NCBI RefSeq assembly: GCF_000816785.1
Contig: NZ_CP007766.1
Span: forward strand, 682,001 to 746,000
From: Campylobacter peloridis LMG 23910
Lineage (GTDB): Bacteria > Campylobacterota > Campylobacteria > Campylobacterales > Campylobacteraceae
Reading direction: 5' to 3'
DNA: 64,000 bases
A program made the translations under genes and the position numbers. The notes below the pieces were generated by a model that made no database searches, was not told the origin of the DNA, and worked only from the letters and a program-made list of their open reading frames with translations. This document shows positions 28,808 through 39,376 of this stretch, piece after piece. The first letter of the stretch is position 1; each line of letters begins with the position of its first letter.

Positions 28808-30571
28808 TTAGTTTTCATTTTCCTTTATTTTGTCAGTTTTTTGTGCTTTTTGTTTTAATTTTTGATAAATTTCACAATGTTGCATTAAATACTCATCATT
28901 TCCTATAGAAGCGATTTTGCCTTTGCTAAGCACTGCGATTTTATCCGCATTTTCTATGGTGCTAAGTCTATGAGCAATGATAAGAATTAAACGATCTTTT
29001 TTTAAGTTTTCTATTGTATTTACAATGGCTTTTTCACTTTCATTATCAAGTGCTGAAGTTGCTTCATCAAAAATTAAAATTTGAGGATTTTTATACAAAG
29101 CTCTTGCTATAGCAATGCGTTGTTTTTGTCCGCCTGAGAGATTTTTTCCATGTTCTTTTAATTCAGTATGTATGCCACCAAGTTCTTGAACAAAATCATA
29201 AGCATTAGCTTGCTTTAAAACCTCTATAACGCGTGTTTCATCATACTCTTTAGCATAAGCAATATTTTGAGCTATAGTGTCATTAAATATATAAATATTT
29301 TGCGTTACTAAAGATATGTTCTCTCTTAAACTCATAATGTCAAAAGAGCTAATATCTTTTTGATTGATTAAAATTTCACCACTATCTTTTTCAAAAAAAT
29401 ACATCAAAAGATTGATTATAGAAGATTTTCCTCCACCACTTGAACCAACTAAAGCTAAAATTTCTCCTTTATTAAAAGAAAAACTTACATCTTTTAGTAC
29501 CATTTTATCTTTTTGATAGCTTAAAGAGACATTTTTAAAATGAATATTTTGGATATTTTCTGTAAGTTTTTCATTACCACCTTTAATTTGTGGTTCTAAA
29601 TCAGTTAGATAAAAAGTTCTCTCACTCGCTGCTACTGCATTTTGTAATCTTGTATAAAGCGAAGAAAGTCTTTTAATAGGAGTATAAGCCATAAATAAAG
29701 CTGTGGTAAAACTAAAAAATGAACCAATGCTTAAACTTCCATCAATTACTTCTTTTCCACCTACTATAATCACTATAGCAAAGCCAATTGAACCCATAGA
29801 TTCCATCAAAGGACTACTTAAAGCTTCGATTCTAATGCCTTTTAAAGAAAGTTTACAAACTTCGCTATTAGTTTGGCTAAATTTTTGCATTTCATTTTTG
29901 CTTGCATTAGAAGCTTTAATAAGTTCTATATTAGAAAAAATTTCACTCAATCTTGAAGTAAGATCAGAATTTTTTTCTTGGGTATTGCGTCCTATTTTTT
30001 TGATTTTTTTAGCAAAAATAGCAAGAGGATAAATTGCTAAAGGTAAAATCACCAAAGCAAAAAAAGCAAGTTTTGGACTTTGATAAATTACCACACTTAA
30101 AAGCCCAATTGCTGTTAAACTTTCTCTTAAAATTTCAGGTATTATAGTTGAAACTATATTTTGTAAAGCTCCTATATCAGAAGTGCACCTGCTGATTAAT
30201 TCTCCGCTTCTGTATTTATGAAAAAAACTCATATCTAAGCGTAAAAGATTACCAAGAACTAATTCTCTTAATCTTCTTAAAATGTCTGTTCCAACATAAG
30301 ATATATAATAAACTTGCATATAAGCACCAAGATTTTTTAAAGCATAGATTAAAACAACAAGAAAAGGCATATAATAAAGCAATTGAGCATTCTTTTCTAT
30401 AAAAATTTTATTTAAAATAGGCTCTATAATATAAGCACTAGCCGCTGTTCCACCGCTAGTTAAAAGCATACCAATGATAGCTAAAACAAAATAAAACCAA
30501 TAATCTTTATAATAAGGCTTAAAGCGAATAAAAACCTCTTTAAGCTTCATTTCTTTGTAATTTTTATCCAT
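28808..30571 (-). CDS. msbA: Lipid A/LOS flippase-type ABC exporter MsbA
   Basis: 587 aa half-transporter. Six N-terminal membrane helices (about 20-310) are followed by an ATPase domain with Walker A GSSGGGKSS, signature NLSGGQKQR, and Walker [13 protein letters not shown]. It resembles MsbA, which flips lipid A core across the inner membrane; drug or peptide export is the alternative reading for this family. It overlaps cysS by 8 bases. Confidence 0.85.
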   Translation of the reverse strand: MDKNYKEMKLKEVFIRFKPYYKDYWFYFVLAIIGMLLTSGGTAASAYIIEPILNKIFIEKNAQLLYYMPFLVVLIYALKNLGAYMQVYYISYVGTDILRRLRELVLGNLLRLDMSFFHKYRSGELISRCTSDIGALQNIVSTIIPEILRESLTAIGLLSVVIYQSPKLAFFALVILPLAIYPLAIFAKKIKKIGRNTQEKNSDLTSRLSEIFSNIELIKASNASKNEMQKFSQTNSEVCKLSLKGIRIEALSSPLMESMGSIGFAIVIIVGGKEVIDGSLSIGSFFSFTTALFMAYTPIKRLSSLYTRLQNAVAASERTFYLTDLEPQIKGGNEKLTENIQNIHFKNVSLSYQKDKMVLKDVSFSFNKGEILALVGSSGGGKSSIINLLMYFFEKDSGEILINQKDISSFDIMSLRENISLVTQNIYIFNDTIAQNIAYAKEYDETRVIEVLKQANAYDFVQELGGIHTELKEHGKNLSGGQKQRIAIARALYKNPQILIFDEATSALDNESEKAIVNTIENLKKDRLILIIAHRLSTIENADKIAVLSKGKIASIGNDEYLMQHCEIYQKLKQKAQKTDKIKENEN

Positions 30572-31946
30572 TTTTCTCCCATACTACACCATTTGGTGTA
30601 TCCATTAAAAGAATATTCTCTTTAGCTAAATCATCACGAATTTGATCTGCTAAGGCATAGTTTTTTTCTTGTTTTGCCTTGTTGCGTAGAGTGATTTTTT
30701 CTTCTATTTCTTGACATTTTTCTTTGCTAATGCCAAATTGAAAATACTTTATAGTATCTATAAAACCTATACCAAAAATAAAAGCAAGTTCTTTTAAAGT
30801 TTTTTCTAGTTTAGCTTTATAAGCTTTATCTTTTGAATTTTGATCTAAGTAAATATTGCTTTCATTGATAAACTCATCAAGTAAAGCCAAGGCTTTAGAA
30901 ATGTTTAAATCATCATTTAAAACTTCTAAGATATTTTTAGCAATTTCACTTTCTATAGATGATTTTTCATCTATAAAGACATTTAAATTTAAGCGTTTTT
31001 TTAAGCGGTAAAATTTATCAAGCCTTTTTTTAGCAGCTTGTAAATCTTTTAAAGCATAGTTAAAATGTGCTCTATAATGCACACTTAAAAGATAAAATCT
31101 TAAAACTTCACCACTAAAAAGTTTTAAAGAATCTTTTAGAAAAAAGCTATTTCCCAAGCTCTTGCTCATTTTTTCACCATTAATTTGCACAAAGCCATTG
31201 TGTAGCCAAAAATTAGCCAGCTCATGATTATTTTTACAACGACATTGACAAGCTTCGTTTTCATGATGAGGAAAAAGTAAGTCTATACCTCCTGCATGAA
31301 TATCAAGTTTGTCTTTAAAAATACTCTCTATCATCACAACGCATTCTGTATGCCAACCAGGTCTTCCTTTACCAAAGCTTGCAGGATAAAATTTTTCATC
31401 AAATTTCCATAAAACAAAATCACTATCATTTTTTTTAGTTACACTTTCTTCTAAGCGTGATTGATTATCTTCTAAATTTCTTTTAGAGATATAAAAGTAT
31501 TTTTCATCTTTGCTAGTATCAAAGTAAATTCCATCTTCAAGTTTATAGGCTAGGTTTAATTCTAAAAGCTTTTCTATATAAGTAATCATTTGCTCAATAT
31601 AAGCTGTAGCCTTTGGTTTAAAGTCAGGTTCTAAGATATTAAGTGCTTGCATATCCTCTTCATATCTTTTAATATAAAAATTTGTGATTTCCTCTAAGCT
31701 TTTACCACTTTCTTGTATTTTTTTTAAGATTTTATCATCAATATCAGTGTAATTTCTAGCGAAAATCACTTCATAATCACTTGCTAGTAAAACTCTTCTT
31801 AGAAGATCAAAACACACACTGCTTCTTGCATGTCCTAAGTGTGCATCATCATACACAGTAGGCCCACATAAATAAATATTTGCTTTTTTTGCATCATGTG
31901 GGATAAATTCACATTTTTTCTTTAAAACACTATCAAAAAAAACCAT
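30564..31946 (-). CDS. cysS: Cysteinyl-tRNA synthetase
   Basis: 460 aa class I synthetase. The N-terminal CGPTVYDDAHLGHARS gives a zinc Cys27 and HLGH at 36-39. GGIDLLFPHHENE contributes the zinc and substrate site. KMSKSLGN follows near residue 260. It charges tRNA-Cys. It is translationally coupled to msbA and separated from murJ by one base. Confidence 0.95.
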   Translation of the reverse strand: MVFFDSVLKKKCEFIPHDAKKANIYLCGPTVYDDAHLGHARSSVCFDLLRRVLLASDYEVIFARNYTDIDDKILKKIQESGKSLEEITNFYIKRYEEDMQALNILEPDFKPKATAYIEQMITYIEKLLELNLAYKLEDGIYFDTSKDEKYFYISKRNLEDNQSRLEESVTKKNDSDFVLWKFDEKFYPASFGKGRPGWHTECVVMIESIFKDKLDIHAGGIDLLFPHHENEACQCRCKNNHELANFWLHNGFVQINGEKMSKSLGNSFFLKDSLKLFSGEVLRFYLLSVHYRAHFNYALKDLQAAKKRLDKFYRLKKRLNLNVFIDEKSSIESEIAKNILEVLNDDLNISKALALLDEFINESNIYLDQNSKDKAYKAKLEKTLKELAFIFGIGFIDTIKYFQFGISKEKCQEIEEKITLRNKAKQEKNYALADQIRDDLAKENILLMDTPNGVVWEKNG

Positions 31947-31947
31947 A

Positions 31948-33402
31948 TTAAAATAAACCTTTAAAAAAATGATAAACTTCGATTAAAAATTGTATTAAAA
32001 TATCTTTAATTTCAAATAAGCCTAAAGCAAATAAACTTAAAAACACTATGCTAATAAGCCAAAATTTAACCCTAAAAATACCCCAAAGGTTTTTAAAGCC
32101 AAATTCTTTTATATTAGCATACAATAAATAAAAAGCACTTATAGAAGAGGCTAAAGCTATACCTAAACTTTTATAAGCTTCATTTTCGATAAGTAAAATA
32201 ATCACTATGCTAAAAAATGCTGATATAAAAAGTGTTTTAAAAGCGATTATAGCAGCTATTTTTTGTTTAAATTTAGCATAAAGCCATAAAGAAAAAAGCT
32301 TTTGCAAACCAAAAGGTAAAAGTCCCAAAAGATAAGCTTGTAATAAAAATGCGGTGATTTTGGTATCATCTTGATTAAAATTTCCTCTTTGAAATAAAAA
32401 CTCTACAATCTCTTTAGCTAGGATAATTCCCACTATACTAGCTAAAATTAAAAGCACACTTAAATACTCAAAAGCTTTTTGCATAAAAGCTAAAGCTTTT
32501 TGTTCTTCATTTGCTTTTAAATGCCTTAATATTTTTGGAAAGCTTACTTGGCTTAGAGCTATTGCAAAAAGTGCTAAAGGAAGCTGAAAAACTCTATTAG
32601 AATAATACAAATACGAAATACTTCCAGCCATTAAAAAACTAGCTATAGTAGTATCTAATAAAGAGCTAATTTGATTTGCTGAAGAGCCTAAAAGTCCATG
32701 AGTAAAAGTAGAGTGAAATTTATCTAAACTAGTCTTTGTCTTTTTAAGTTTTATACTTAAATATATACTTTTTAAAATTCTAGTATTTTTTAAAGCAAAA
32801 ATATGCCATATAAGTTGAGCTAAACCACTTAAAATGGTTGCATACGAAAAATAATACAAAGCCTCTAAAGGCTCATCTTGACTGACAAAAAACCCCGCAA
32901 TCACAACAAAAAGATTAAAAAATGAAGCAGAAAAAGAAGTAATGAAAAAATTTTGCTTATAGTTTAATAAAGAGCCTAAAAAAGTTACTAAAAAGATGAA
33001 AAATAAATACCAAAAATTAATAGAAACTAAGGGTGCGGCTAAAATAATCGTTTCTTTGTTAAAACCAAAGGCAAAAATCTTTGTAAAAAATTCAGCAAAA
33101 AAACTCACCAAAATACAGGTTAAAAAAACAATAATACTAAATTGCAATAAAACTTTTATACAAAAAGCACCTTTTTTACTAGCTTTTAAAAAACTTGGCA
33201 AAAAAGCTTGTCCAAAAGCTCCTTCTGCAAAAATTCTTCTAAAAAAAGCAGGCATTTTCAAAGCCACAAAGAAAATGTCACTATAAATTCCAGCCCCTAA
33301 GTATAAAGCTAAAACAATATCTCTTAAAACACCCATTATTCTAGAAAATAATATTCCTAAAGCATTGATGATGAAATTTTTAAAAACAATATTTTTTCTC
33401 AT
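31948..33402 (-). CDS. murJ: Lipid II flippase MurJ
   Basis: 484 aa with about 13-14 membrane helices, MOP superfamily. The N-terminal SRIMGVLRDIVLALYLG and the central conserved blocks (FRRIFAEGAFGQAFLPSF) are typical of MurJ/MviN. It moves lipid II across the inner membrane for peptidoglycan synthesis. It is the first gene of the minus-strand cluster and is divergent from the DUF342 gene across a 130-base spacer. Confidence 0.93.
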   Translation of the reverse strand: MRKNIVFKNFIINALGILFSRIMGVLRDIVLALYLGAGIYSDIFFVALKMPAFFRRIFAEGAFGQAFLPSFLKASKKGAFCIKVLLQFSIIVFLTCILVSFFAEFFTKIFAFGFNKETIILAAPLVSINFWYLFFIFLVTFLGSLLNYKQNFFITSFSASFFNLFVVIAGFFVSQDEPLEALYYFSYATILSGLAQLIWHIFALKNTRILKSIYLSIKLKKTKTSLDKFHSTFTHGLLGSSANQISSLLDTTIASFLMAGSISYLYYSNRVFQLPLALFAIALSQVSFPKILRHLKANEEQKALAFMQKAFEYLSVLLILASIVGIILAKEIVEFLFQRGNFNQDDTKITAFLLQAYLLGLLPFGLQKLFSLWLYAKFKQKIAAIIAFKTLFISAFFSIVIILLIENEAYKSLGIALASSISAFYLLYANIKEFGFKNLWGIFRVKFWLISIVFLSLFALGLFEIKDILIQFLIEVYHFFKGLF

Positions 33403-33486
33403 TAATTTTCATTCTTTTGGTATTATCTTATATAATGTAAAATTTTATTAGATCTAATTTTAACTAAATTTTGATTTTATTTTTGA

Positions 33487-33492
33487 TAAAAT
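33487..33492 (+). promoter_or_regulatory. Predicted extended -10 element of the DUF342 operon
   Basis: TGATAAAAT (TG, one base, TAAAAT). A start of transcription near 33499 would fall 4 bases before the first ATG (33503) but 34 bases before the ATG at 33533, which supports the latter as translation start. Confidence 0.45.
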
Positions 33493-33532
33493 AAAAATTT
33501 TAATGTATAAAAAATTCAAAGAAAGCTTGGTG

Positions 33533-35383
33533 ATGGAAGATAAAACAATTATTTATACAAAAGATCCCTACAAAGAGCTTTTAGCGTTTGCTTCAAAAAA
33601 TAAATACAATATCAATGAAGTAGATTTTAAATTATTAAGTTTTAGCACCTCTTATGCCTTTGCAAATAAAGAGTGGATTAAGGCAAATGAAAAAGAATTA
33701 AAAATTTTTGAAGATAATGAGCAGTTTTTATCGCATGATTTGAACATAGAGCAAGAGTATAAAATAGAAATTTATCATAATAAACACAAACATCAAGATT
33801 TTACTATAGAATTAAAATTAGATGAATTTGCTACTATTTTAAAGGCTGTAGTAAAGGCAAATGGCGAAGTTGCATATCATGATAAATTAGTTTTGGATAT
33901 ATTTGAAACTATTTACAAAGCTATGATTAAAGATAAATTTTTACTTGGTTTTAGAAGTTTTGATTTTAAAAAGCAAGTTATTGACTTTAATACCCTTATA
34001 AAAGAAAAGCAAAAATTTGATTTTGAGATTGAATTTGAAGTTAGCAGGGGAATTTTGCCACAAGATCCAACTAATGAAGAAATTAAATATCATTACTTAG
34101 AAAAATTAAAAAAGCATAATGATGTAATGAATAGAAACTATGTTGCACCTATAGGAAAAGATGAATTAGCCATAGAAAGAATCAAACCTAAAGAAGGAAA
34201 AGATGGTAAAGATTTAAGATTTAAAATTTTAAAATCTTTACCACCAAAACTTAATAAAGAAAAAATTTTGTGCTCAAATGATTTTGAAGTGAAAGAAGAT
34301 GATGATAGTATCAAATATATAGCAAAAAAAGATGGGTTTATTATACAAAAAAAATCTACTTATGAAATTGAAAATTATTTAGAATTTAATAAAGTTGATT
34401 TTAAGAGCACAGGTTCTATTTGGGCTGGGATAGATAAGCAAGTTACTTTGATTGTAAAAAATAACAACAGCCTAGAAGATGCAATTGGACCAAGAATTAC
34501 TATAGAAGCTCAAGATATTGAAATAGTAGGAAATATAGCTCAAGATGCTATAGTAAGAGGAACAAAAATTAATTTTAAAGGAAATATGCATCAAAAAAGT
34601 AAAATTTTTGGAAAAAAAATAGATATGGATAATTTAAAAGGTTATTGCGAGGCAGAGGAATTAAATTTAAACACTTTGGAAAATGGTTTTATTAAAGCTA
34701 AAAAAGTAAATATCAAAAAAGCTATAGGTGGTGAGATTAACGCAGATGAAATTTATATACAAGAGCTTCATAGTAACTGCATTTGTAATGCAAAGAGCTT
34801 GATTAAAATAGACAAAATTAATGGAAATGGAAATAAACTAGTCATACAAGATATGAAAAATTTAGAAGAAGATAAAAGTGGTGAAGAAATTTTACATTTA
34901 TTAGATGAAAACAAAAAAACACAAGATGAACTTTTTAAAGAATTAGAAAATATTAAACATACTATTCATGTTAGTAAGGATTCTGTAAAGTTATTGCAGC
35001 AAAAAGTAAAAGAATTAATTTCCTCCAAAAGAGCAGTTCCGCAAGCTTATAAAGCTACTATAAAAGACTTTAATCAAAAGATAGAAAATTATAATATTTT
35101 GAAAAATAAATTTGAAATTTTAAAAGAAGAAGAATTGCATAATGTAGAAAAATTAAAAGATACGCAAAATAAATTATTAAAATCAAAAATTATAAATAAA
35201 AGTGGTAATTGGACTGACTTAAATGAGGTAAAATTTATTTTGTTATATCCAAAAAAAGAATTAACCTATCATCCACATAGTGATGAAAAAATTCAATGCT
35301 TTGAACTTGAGAAAATCAATACTGAAGAAAATGAAATATATGAAATTCGCGTACTTAATAATTACAAGGAAGAAAACAAATGA
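33533..35383 (+). CDS. DUF342/FapA-family polymer-like protein
   Basis: 616 aa from the preferred ATG at 33533 ([10 protein letters not shown]). The frame opens at 33503, but that ATG has no ribosome site. The N-terminal half contains the FapA-type module. The middle (about 310-430) is a right-handed beta-helix region, with repeats such as [20 protein letters not shown] and [19 protein letters not shown] coiled coil follows (about 470-560). DUF342 proteins are cytoplasmic and implicated in polar or envelope-linked functions; the exact role is unknown. The stop overlaps the ruvA ATG. Confidence 0.78.
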   Translation: MEDKTIIYTKDPYKELLAFASKNKYNINEVDFKLLSFSTSYAFANKEWIKANEKELKIFEDNEQFLSHDLNIEQEYKIEIYHNKHKHQDFTIELKLDEFATILKAVVKANGEVAYHDKLVLDIFETIYKAMIKDKFLLGFRSFDFKKQVIDFNTLIKEKQKFDFEIEFEVSRGILPQDPTNEEIKYHYLEKLKKHNDVMNRNYVAPIGKDELAIERIKPKEGKDGKDLRFKILKSLPPKLNKEKILCSNDFEVKEDDDSIKYIAKKDGFIIQKKSTYEIENYLEFNKVDFKSTGSIWAGIDKQVTLIVKNNNSLEDAIGPRITIEAQDIEIVGNIAQDAIVRGTKINFKGNMHQKSKIFGKKIDMDNLKGYCEAEELNLNTLENGFIKAKKVNIKKAIGGEINADEIYIQELHSNCICNAKSLIKIDKINGNGNKLVIQDMKNLEEDKSGEEILHLLDENKKTQDELFKELENIKHTIHVSKDSVKLLQQKVKELISSKRAVPQAYKATIKDFNQKIENYNILKNKFEILKEEELHNVEKLKDTQNKLLKSKIINKSGNWTDLNEVKFILLYPKKELTYHPHSDEKIQCFELEKINTEENEIYEIRVLNNYKEENK

Positions 35384-35931
35384 TAGTAGCAATAGAAGGG
35401 ATAATAACCAAAAAAGAACCTACTTTTGTAGTCGTAAAAACTTCTAGTGGAGTTAGCTATGGTGTTTTTGTTTCATTGTTTTGTTCTAGCAGTTTTCAAA
35501 AAAACGATAAAATCGAATTTTTTATCACTCAAATCATCAAAGAAGATTCTCATAAATTATATGGTTTTTTAGATTTAAATGAACAAAAGATGTTTGAACT
35601 TTTGATTAAAATTAACGGCATAGGTGCAACTACAGCTATGGCACTTTGTTCTAGTTTAGACAGCAATGCTTTTTATACAGCTTTACAAAATGGTGATGAA
35701 AGTGTATTTAAGAAAGTTCCTGGTATTGGGCCAAAGAGTGCAAAAAGAATTATAGCTGAGTTAAGTGATGCAAAAATCAATATAGAAAATTCTAATCAAA
35801 GTCAAACTCAAGCTTTGGCTGCATTACTTTCGCTTGGTTTTAAACAAGAAAATATTTTAAAAGTTTTAAGAACATGCGAAAGCAAAGACACAAGCGAGCT
35901 TGTTAAAGAAGCTTTAAAAAAGTTAGCATAA
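35380..35931 (+). CDS. ruvA: Holliday junction helicase subunit RuvA
   Basis: 183 aa. An OB fold (about 1-62), two helix-hairpin-helix motifs ([18 protein letters not shown] and [19 protein letters not shown]) and a small C-terminal domain (about 140-183) that contacts RuvB. It binds Holliday junctions during recombination repair. It starts within the stop of the DUF342 gene (ATGA). Confidence 0.95.
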   Translation: MIVAIEGIITKKEPTFVVVKTSSGVSYGVFVSLFCSSSFQKNDKIEFFITQIIKEDSHKLYGFLDLNEQKMFELLIKINGIGATTAMALCSSLDSNAFYTALQNGDESVFKKVPGIGPKSAKRIIAELSDAKINIENSNQSQTQALAALLSLGFKQENILKVLRTCESKDTSELVKEALKKLA

Positions 35932-35947
35932 TAAAAAGGAAAATATA

Positions 35948-36988
35948 ATGATATATGGAATTGTTTTTGGTGCAAATTCTTATGAGCATGAAATTAGCAT
36001 AATTAGTGCTGTGGTTTTAAAAAAAGTTTTGAAAACACAAAAAAAATTTATATTTTGTGATAAAAACAAAGATTTTTTTCTTATAGATGAAGAAAAAATG
36101 AATGCTAAAACTTTTAGTAGTGGCGCTTATAAAAAAGAAAAAGCTTTGGTGTTAAAGCAGGGTGGTTTTTATATAAAGAATTTATTAGGTGAAAAAAAAC
36201 TTGAAATAGATGTAGTTATTAATGTGGTTCATGGAAAAGATGGAGAGGATGGTAAAATAGCTGCTTTATTTGATTTTTATGGTATAAAATATATAGGACC
36301 GCGTTTAGAAGCTAGTGTTTTATCTTATAATAAAATTTTAACAAAACTTTATGCAAAAAGTGTTGGAGTAAAGATATTAGATTATAAAATTTTAAATTTA
36401 CACAAAGAATTAAATGAAAAGTTAGATTTTCCTTGTATTTTAAAGCCTGCAAGACTTGGAAGTAGTATAGGCATAAGCATAGTTAAGAATGAAAAAGAAT
36501 TAAAATACGCTAAGGATGTAGCTTTTGAATTTGATGAAGATATAGTAGTTGAAGATTTTATTAGCAATATAAAAGAATACAATTTAGCAGGTTGCATGAT
36601 AAATGATAAAATGGAATTTTCTATTATTGAAGAGCCTAAAAAAAATGAGATTTTAGATTTTGAACAAAAATATTTGGGATTTTCAGATAGCACTAAGGTT
36701 CTTCAAGCAGATATTAATGAAAATTTAAAACAAAAACTCAAAGATAATTTTTGTAAAATTTATAATCCTTTATTCAAAGGAGCTTTGATACGCTGTGATT
36801 TTTTTGTTGTTGATGATGAGGTTTACTTAAATGAAATTAATCCAAATCCAGGTTCTTTAGCTAATTATTTATTTGAAGATTTTACTTGGATAATTGATAA
36901 TTTAGCAAAAAATATTGAATTAGAAAAACAAGTTAAAATCGATTATACATTTATACATAGCATTAATGGTCAAAAAGGCAAATTATAA
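35948..36988 (+). CDS. ddl: D-alanine-D-alanine ligase
   Basis: 346 aa ATP-grasp enzyme. N-terminal [16 protein letters not shown] site around [16 protein letters not shown]; metal ligands in the closing motif [16 protein letters not shown]. It makes the D-Ala-D-Ala dipeptide that murF, three genes downstream, attaches to the UDP-MurNAc tripeptide. GGAAAA precedes the ATG. The gap to the next gene is 2 bases. Confidence 0.95.
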   Translation: MIYGIVFGANSYEHEISIISAVVLKKVLKTQKKFIFCDKNKDFFLIDEEKMNAKTFSSGAYKKEKALVLKQGGFYIKNLLGEKKLEIDVVINVVHGKDGEDGKIAALFDFYGIKYIGPRLEASVLSYNKILTKLYAKSVGVKILDYKILNLHKELNEKLDFPCILKPARLGSSIGISIVKNEKELKYAKDVAFEFDEDIVVEDFISNIKEYNLAGCMINDKMEFSIIEEPKKNEILDFEQKYLGFSDSTKVLQADINENLKQKLKDNFCKIYNPLFKGALIRCDFFVVDDEVYLNEINPNPGSLANYLFEDFTWIIDNLAKNIELEKQVKIDYTFIHSINGQKGKL

Positions 36989-36990
36989 TT

Positions 36991-37206
36991 ATGGCTACTT
37001 TTAGTAAAGATGAAATTTACACTGCAACTGAAGTAGTAAGAAATTTTAGCACTATGCTTGAAAAAACCAAAAAAAATGAAAATGGCAGGGTGGTGATTGT
37101 TAAAAATAACAAATTCGAAGCAGTGCTTTTAAGTTTTGAAGAATATGAGCGTTTAAGTGAGGCTGTAATACTTTTAGAAAATATTTACAATAATAAAAAA
37201 GGCTAG
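36991..37206 (+). CDS. Phd/YefM-type antitoxin-like protein
   Basis: 71 aa. The pattern TATEVVRNFSTMLEKTKKN, VVIVKNNKFEAVLLSFEEYE matches the Phd/YefM N-terminal DNA-binding fold (A/T-x2-R/V-N-F-S, then V-x-K/N-x-x-x-x-A-V-L). No toxin gene of the Doc, YoeB or other type is adjacent. Neighbours on both sides are cell-wall or hydrolase genes with 2-base gaps, so it is translated within a housekeeping operon. It may be a domesticated regulator. Confidence 0.8.
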   Translation: MATFSKDEIYTATEVVRNFSTMLEKTKKNENGRVVIVKNNKFEAVLLSFEEYERLSEAVILLENIYNNKKG

Positions 37207-37208
37207 AA

Positions 37209-37952
37209 ATGGCAAAAACTAGAGTATATTCTAACGGATACTTTTATAATTTAAGTTATGAACTTATTAATCCAGAATGCGAGAATTCTATATTAATTTT
37301 ACATGGGTGGGGAGCTAATAAAGAGCTTATGAAGCAGGCTTTTTCACAAGTTTTAAAAAATTTTAAGCAAATTTATCTTGATTTACCAGGTTTTGGAAAT
37401 TCAAGTATAGATGCTTCAATGGATTCATACGCATATGCTAAAGTTGTGAAAGATTTTTTGGTTACAATAGAACAAAAAATAGATTATTTAATGGGGCATT
37501 CTTTTGGTGGTAAAATTGCAACCATTATGTGCCAAAATGATGATTATAAGGGTTTGATTTTACTTTCAAGTGCAGGTATAGTTTTGCCAAAAAGTTCTAA
37601 GGTGCGTTTTAAAATAGCTTTGTTTAAAATTTTGAAAAATTTACCTTATGGTGATTTTTGGAGAAAATTTTTTATTAGCAAAGATGCTCAGGGTATGAGT
37701 GAAATTATGTATGATACTTTCAAAAAAGTAGTAAATGAAAATTTAGAAAATGAATTCCAAAAAATTAAAAATCCTATTTTAATTTTTTGGGGCAATGAAG
37801 ATAAAGCTACGCCTTTAAAAAGTGGAGCAATTATCCACTCTTTAGCACAAAAAGGAAAATTATTTTCTTTAGAAGGAGATCATTTTTTCTTTCTAAAACA
37901 TGCTGCTTTTATTAATGCAAAAATTCAAGAGGAATTTATAAATAATGATTGA
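37209..37952 (+). CDS. Alpha/beta hydrolase
   Basis: 247 aa. Oxyanion motif HGWG (32-35), nucleophile elbow GHSFGG (96-101, Ser98), acidic residue in FWGNEDKATP, and His in EGDHFFFLKH: a complete catalytic triad. There is no signal peptide, so it is cytoplasmic. The substrate is unknown. Placement between ddl/Phd-like and murF, with an 8-base overlap into murF, hints at a link to cell-wall precursor metabolism. Confidence 0.82.
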   Translation: MAKTRVYSNGYFYNLSYELINPECENSILILHGWGANKELMKQAFSQVLKNFKQIYLDLPGFGNSSIDASMDSYAYAKVVKDFLVTIEQKIDYLMGHSFGGKIATIMCQNDDYKGLILLSSAGIVLPKSSKVRFKIALFKILKNLPYGDFWRKFFISKDAQGMSEIMYDTFKKVVNENLENEFQKIKNPILIFWGNEDKATPLKSGAIIHSLAQKGKLFSLEGDHFFFLKHAAFINAKIQEEFINND

Positions 37953-39345
37953 TGTTTTAGCTTTTTTAAGTTTGAATTTTTTACTTGGCTTTTATTTGAT
38001 TTTAGCATTGCAGTGGTATGCTTATAAATTTTCCCGTGTTTTTTTACATTATGCTAAACCTTTATGGCATTTGTATTTTTTAATCATTCCTTATTTTGCT
38101 TTTGTATTTTCTGCATATAATGGAAATTTTTATCTTTATTTTATAGTTTTTACTTTGTCTTTATTATATGGTGGCTACTTATATAAAAATTTAGATAAAA
38201 AGCTTGTCTTTACTGCAAGAATTAAGCGATATTTTTTAATTTTATTTGTTTTTTCTTTGATATTTATGCAGTTTTACTATACAGGTTTAGAGGCTTTAAT
38301 AATTACATTTTTGGTAAGCTTTATGGTTGAAAAAGTTAATCAAAAATATTTTATTAAAAAAGCAAGTAAAAAAATTTATGAGAATCAAAAATTAAAAATT
38401 ATTTTAATAACTGCAAGCTTTGGAAAGACTAGTATTAAAAATTTTTTATATGAACTTTTAAAGAATGATTATAAGTGCTATAAAACACCTAGAAGTATTA
38501 ATACTTTTATGGGTATAGTAAAAGATATCAATGAAAATTTAGAAAATAATACTGAAATTTATATCGTAGAAGCTGGTGCAAGAGAGCAAAATGATATTTT
38601 AGAAATTGCAGAGTTTTTAAATCCTCAAATTTGTATAGTAGGTGAGATTGGTTTGGCACATTTGGAGTATTTTAAAACTCAAGATAATATCCGTAAAGCT
38701 AAATTGCAAGCTTTAAAATCCAAGCGTTTGGAAAAATATTTTTTACACTCAAGCACCTTATATAAAGATGAATTTTATGATGAGTGTTTAAGTGATATTA
38801 GAGCAAGTTTAAAAGGTTTGGATTTTAAAGTGAAATTGGATGAAAATATTTATGATTTTCATGCGAATTTGCTAGGTGCTTTTAATGCTTATAATATTTG
38901 TGTTTGTATTTTACTTGCTCATTATTTAGGAATAAAATTAGAAAATATTACAAAAAGTGTATTTAATTTAAAGGCAGTAGAGCATCGTTTGGAGGTAATT
39001 TCTAAAGAGCCTAAATTCATCATAGATGATGGTTTTAATGGAAATTTTAAAGGTATGAGTCAAAGTTATGAACTTTGCAAGACTTATCAAGGAAGAAGGG
39101 TTTTGGTTACACCTGGTATAATAGAAGTAAATGATGAAGAAAATATAAAATTATGTGAAATTATTAACCAATGTTTTGATTTTGTAATTATCACCTCAGA
39201 GGTTAATAGCGTGCTTTTGCAAAAATACATTACTTTAGATTACTATGTGGTAAAAGAAAAATCAAAGCTAGTTCAAATTCTAGCTCAGTATACAAAAAAT
39301 GGAGATTTAATTTTATTTTCCAATGATGCTCCAAATTTTATGTAA
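37945..39345 (+). CDS. murF: UDP-MurNAc-tripeptide:D-Ala-D-Ala ligase MurF with membrane domain
   Basis: 466 aa. Residues about 1-130 form a hydrophobic domain with roughly five membrane helices, absent from soluble E. coli MurF. The Mur ligase core follows: ATP loop TASFGKTS (156-163), EAGAREQNDI, GEIGLAHLEYF, the KAVEHRLEV block and FIIDDGFNGN. It adds D-Ala-D-Ala to UDP-MurNAc-tripeptide. The missing canonical N-terminal uridine-binding domain is apparently replaced by the membrane part. It overlaps the hydrolase gene by 8 bases. Confidence 0.85.
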   Translation: MIDVLAFLSLNFLLGFYLILALQWYAYKFSRVFLHYAKPLWHLYFLIIPYFAFVFSAYNGNFYLYFIVFTLSLLYGGYLYKNLDKKLVFTARIKRYFLILFVFSLIFMQFYYTGLEALIITFLVSFMVEKVNQKYFIKKASKKIYENQKLKIILITASFGKTSIKNFLYELLKNDYKCYKTPRSINTFMGIVKDINENLENNTEIYIVEAGAREQNDILEIAEFLNPQICIVGEIGLAHLEYFKTQDNIRKAKLQALKSKRLEKYFLHSSTLYKDEFYDECLSDIRASLKGLDFKVKLDENIYDFHANLLGAFNAYNICVCILLAHYLGIKLENITKSVFNLKAVEHRLEVISKEPKFIIDDGFNGNFKGMSQSYELCKTYQGRRVLVTPGIIEVNDEENIKLCEIINQCFDFVIITSEVNSVLLQKYITLDYYVVKEKSKLVQILAQYTKNGDLILFSNDAPNFM

Positions 39346-39376
39346 AACCATTTCGCTTAAAAAGGCCAAATGGTTT
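39345..39376. terminator. Hairpin at the murF/flgH convergence
   Basis: aaaccattt (39345-39353) and aaatggttt (39368-39376) form a perfect 9-bp stem across a 14-base loop. The hairpin straddles the murF stop and the last codons of flgH. There is no long T tract on either side, so termination strength is uncertain. Confidence 0.4.

Noticed and set aside
32996-33286. 96-aa Lys-rich plus-strand frame inside murJ
   Set aside because: Antisense shadow of membrane-helix codons of murJ. Nothing supports expression.
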